Part shown: positions 62,717 through 64,000 of the stretch, piece by piece
How the letters are laid out: each line of letters starts with the position of its first letter
Numbering within the stretch: position 1 is the stretch's first letter
Source: Adhaeretor mobilis
GTDB lineage: Bacteria > Planctomycetota > Planctomycetia > Pirellulales > Lacipirellulaceae
DNA: 64,000 bases
NCBI RefSeq assembly: GCF_007741515.1
Contig: NZ_CP036263.1
Span: forward strand, 3,273,178 to 3,337,177
Direction of reading: 5' to 3'
Made by a program: the position numbers and the translations under genes
The notes under the pieces: generated by a model
Told to the model about the DNA's origin: nothing
Databases searched by the model: none
The model's input: the letters and a program-made list of their open reading frames with translations, nothing else

Positions 62717-64000
62717 TCGAATGGCACTTACTTTTCTTTAAGTCCTTTCACCCCAACTCCTAAGCATCGCTATCGCAGCAGTGCTTTCTTTAGTCCTTGC
62801 TGAACTGACGTCGTCAAAAAAAGCCTCGCTTGCTCAGATGGTTTTGTCAAAGAACCCATCACCAGCAAGGAGGCCTTACGATGTGTCTTTCTAATCCAGT
62901 ACGCATTCGTCGACAAGTCCGATTTCTGCAGCGACAGTTTCTGCAAGAAGGCGGTTTACCTTTCACGAATATTTTGTCGATGGAGCACATTTCACAGGCA
63001 CTGACAGACGCGGAAGTGACCTGGAAAGACCGCGTCTACCCGCCGCTGGTTACCCTCTGGGTCTTCCTGAGCCAAGTGCTCAGCCAAGACCATTCGTGCC
63101 GAGGGGCCGTTGCTCGACTCATCGCTCATCGACTTGCTCACGGAGAGAGCGAATGCTCGGCTCTTACCGGCAGCTACTGCCGAGCCCGAAGGCGTTTGCC
63201 TGAAAGGTTCTTCTCAGCGGTGGCTTGCCAGGTTGGCCGCGTATTAGATTCTCAGGTGGATCCGAAGTGGCTTTGGAAGGGACGCCGCGTTTATATGTTC
63301 GATGGGACGACGGTCACCATGGCAGATACGCCAGCGAACCAACAGGCCTATCCGCAAATTCCGACGCAGCGGCCAGGGTTAGGATCTCCGATCGCCCGGG
63401 TCGGAGCGATCCTTTCTCTTTCTTGTGGGTCGATTGTTGGTCTGGGGGTATGCCGTTACGCCGGCAAGGGACAGGGCGAGGTCAGTTTACTCCGCAAACT
63501 CTGGGATATCCTGTCGCCCGGAGACATTCTGCTAGGTGATCGGCTGATGGCCAATTGGGCCAACATCGCGATGCTCCAACAACGTGGTCTCGATCTCGTT
63601 AGCCGGCTCAACAAAGCCAACCGTAAAGCCGACTTTCGCAAAGGAAAACGACTGGGCAAAGACGATCATATCGTTCGCTGGAAAAAGCCTTCTTCCATTC
63701 GAGCGGTGGATCGGGCGACCTATCAGTCGCTTCCTGACTTCATCACCGTGCGAGAGACGCGCATTCACGTTCTAACACGAGGCTTTAGGACGAAGAGTAT
63801 TATCGTCGTCACAACTTTACTTGACCCCGAGCAAACCACCAAAGCAGATCTGGCTTTTATCTACCGGCAGAGGTGGAATAATGAGCTCGATCTAAGGTCC
63901 ATCAAATCGACGATGCAAATGCACGACTTGCGTTGCAAAACTCCGGAACTCGTTCGTAAAGAGATCTGGACGCATGTGCTGGCCTACAATCTCATCCGGA
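62717..64000 (+). mobile_element. IS4-family insertion sequence, copy 2 (right end outside window)
   Basis: Same orientation as copy 1, separated from it by seven bases. Its left terminal repeat, TCGAATGGCACTTACTTTTC at 62717, is the inverse of copy 1's right end, so the junction forms a long palindrome (62681-62745). The 135-base leader before the transposase is identical to that of copy 1. Confidence 0.85.
62881..64000 (+). CDS. IS4-family DDE transposase, copy 2 (partial at window edge)
   Basis: The first 373 residues of a transposase collinear with copy 1, with no insertion or deletion. Asp141, Asp220 and the YREK signature are intact. Differences from copy 1 are mostly silent; the replacements I see are E256K, P271S, E322A and R353K. 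Nearly all differences lie after about codon 160, so the 5' third has been kept identical. It starts at the ATG at 62881 with AAGGAGG upstream. Confidence 0.92.
   Translation, partial: MCLSNPVRIRRQVRFLQRQFLQEGGLPFTNILSMEHISQALTDAEVTWKDRVYPPLVTLWVFLSQVLSQDHSCRGAVARLIAHRLAHGESECSALTGSYCRARRRLPERFFSAVACQVGRVLDSQVDPKWLWKGRRVYMFDGTTVTMADTPANQQAYPQIPTQRPGLGSPIARVGAILSLSCGSIVGLGVCRYAGKGQGEVSLLRKLWDILSPGDILLGDRLMANWANIAMLQQRGLDLVSRLNKANRKADFRKGKRLGKDDHIVRWKKPSSIRAVDRATYQSLPDFITVRETRIHVLTRGFRTKSIIVVTTLLDPEQTTKADLAFIYRQRWNNELDLRSIKSTMQMHDLRCKTPELVRKEIWTHVLAYNLIR

Overview
The window most likely comes from a planctomycete (Planctomycetota, probably order Pirellulales). The grounds are a prepilin-like DUF1559 protein, several PEP-CTERM/dockerin-like surface proteins, a zinc-ribbon Ser/Thr kinase near an ECF sigma factor, a Tat-exported Gfo/Idh/MocA oxidoreductase, a large MoxR/DUF58/BatA-type operon, and many short palindromic repeats between genes. 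Assignment rests on gene content and protein style only; there is no rRNA in the window.

Region 1 (1-6.6 kb, minus strand) is an iron-sulfur biogenesis locus. In transcription order it holds sufR (Fe-S sensing repressor), nuoB (complex I subunit carrying cluster N2), sufC, sufB, sufD, a Rieske ferredoxin and a SufT-like DUF59 protein. SufS and SufU/E are not in the window. Region 2 (6.6-19.7 kb) is mixed metabolism: an alanine/glycine:cation symporter, an MFS transporter, a repeat-flanked orphan gene, a tRNA-dihydrouridine synthase coupled to a secreted helical protein, a PhyH oxygenase, an atypical protein kinase, a D-2-hydroxyacid dehydrogenase, and a DoxX-type membrane protein followed by a Tat-exported oxidoreductase.

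Region 3 (19.7-43.7 kb, minus strand) looks like one operon of 13 genes, with four-base or few-base junctions at most steps. In transcription order: a giant PQQ-type propeller/TPR protein, a secreted alpha-toroid protein, a MoxR ATPase, a DUF58 protein, two membrane VWA proteins, a DUF4175-like membrane protein, a Q/S/P-rich coiled-coil protein, a TPR-like protein, an NPCBM-like protein, and three HtrA-type proteins. Only one of the three HtrA proteins keeps the His-Asp-Ser triad; the other two have lost all three residues. This is the best candidate in the window for an under-described system: a MoxR/VWA assembly machine coupled to periplasmic protease and pseudoprotease proteins.

Region 4 (43.7-58.8 kb) starts with an HU-like gene and its clear terminator, then a degenerate tRNA(Phe)-like remnant. 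It continues as a surface-protein island: a 5'-truncated lamin-tail/dockerin protein, a zinc-ribbon kinase, a PEP-CTERM protein fused in frame to a complete prepilin/DUF1559 domain, an ECF sigma factor, two more PEP-CTERM/dockerin proteins, an Imm35-like small-gene cassette, and a secreted PQQ-propeller protein. Region 5 (58.8-64 kb) is scarred by mobile DNA: a GH95 glycosidase gene reduced to its two ends around an IS3 remnant, then an M14 carboxypeptidase and two near-identical IS4-family elements in tandem, the second running off the window.

Dispersed repeats recur. They are a 22-bp palindrome in the suf locus (3 copies), a two-hairpin element of about 175 bp directly after two stop codons 42 kb apart whose stem arms co-vary, a 24-bp repeat that brackets the Imm35 cassette in inverted orientation and also abuts the IS4 left end, and a 29-bp direct repeat flanking an orphan gene.
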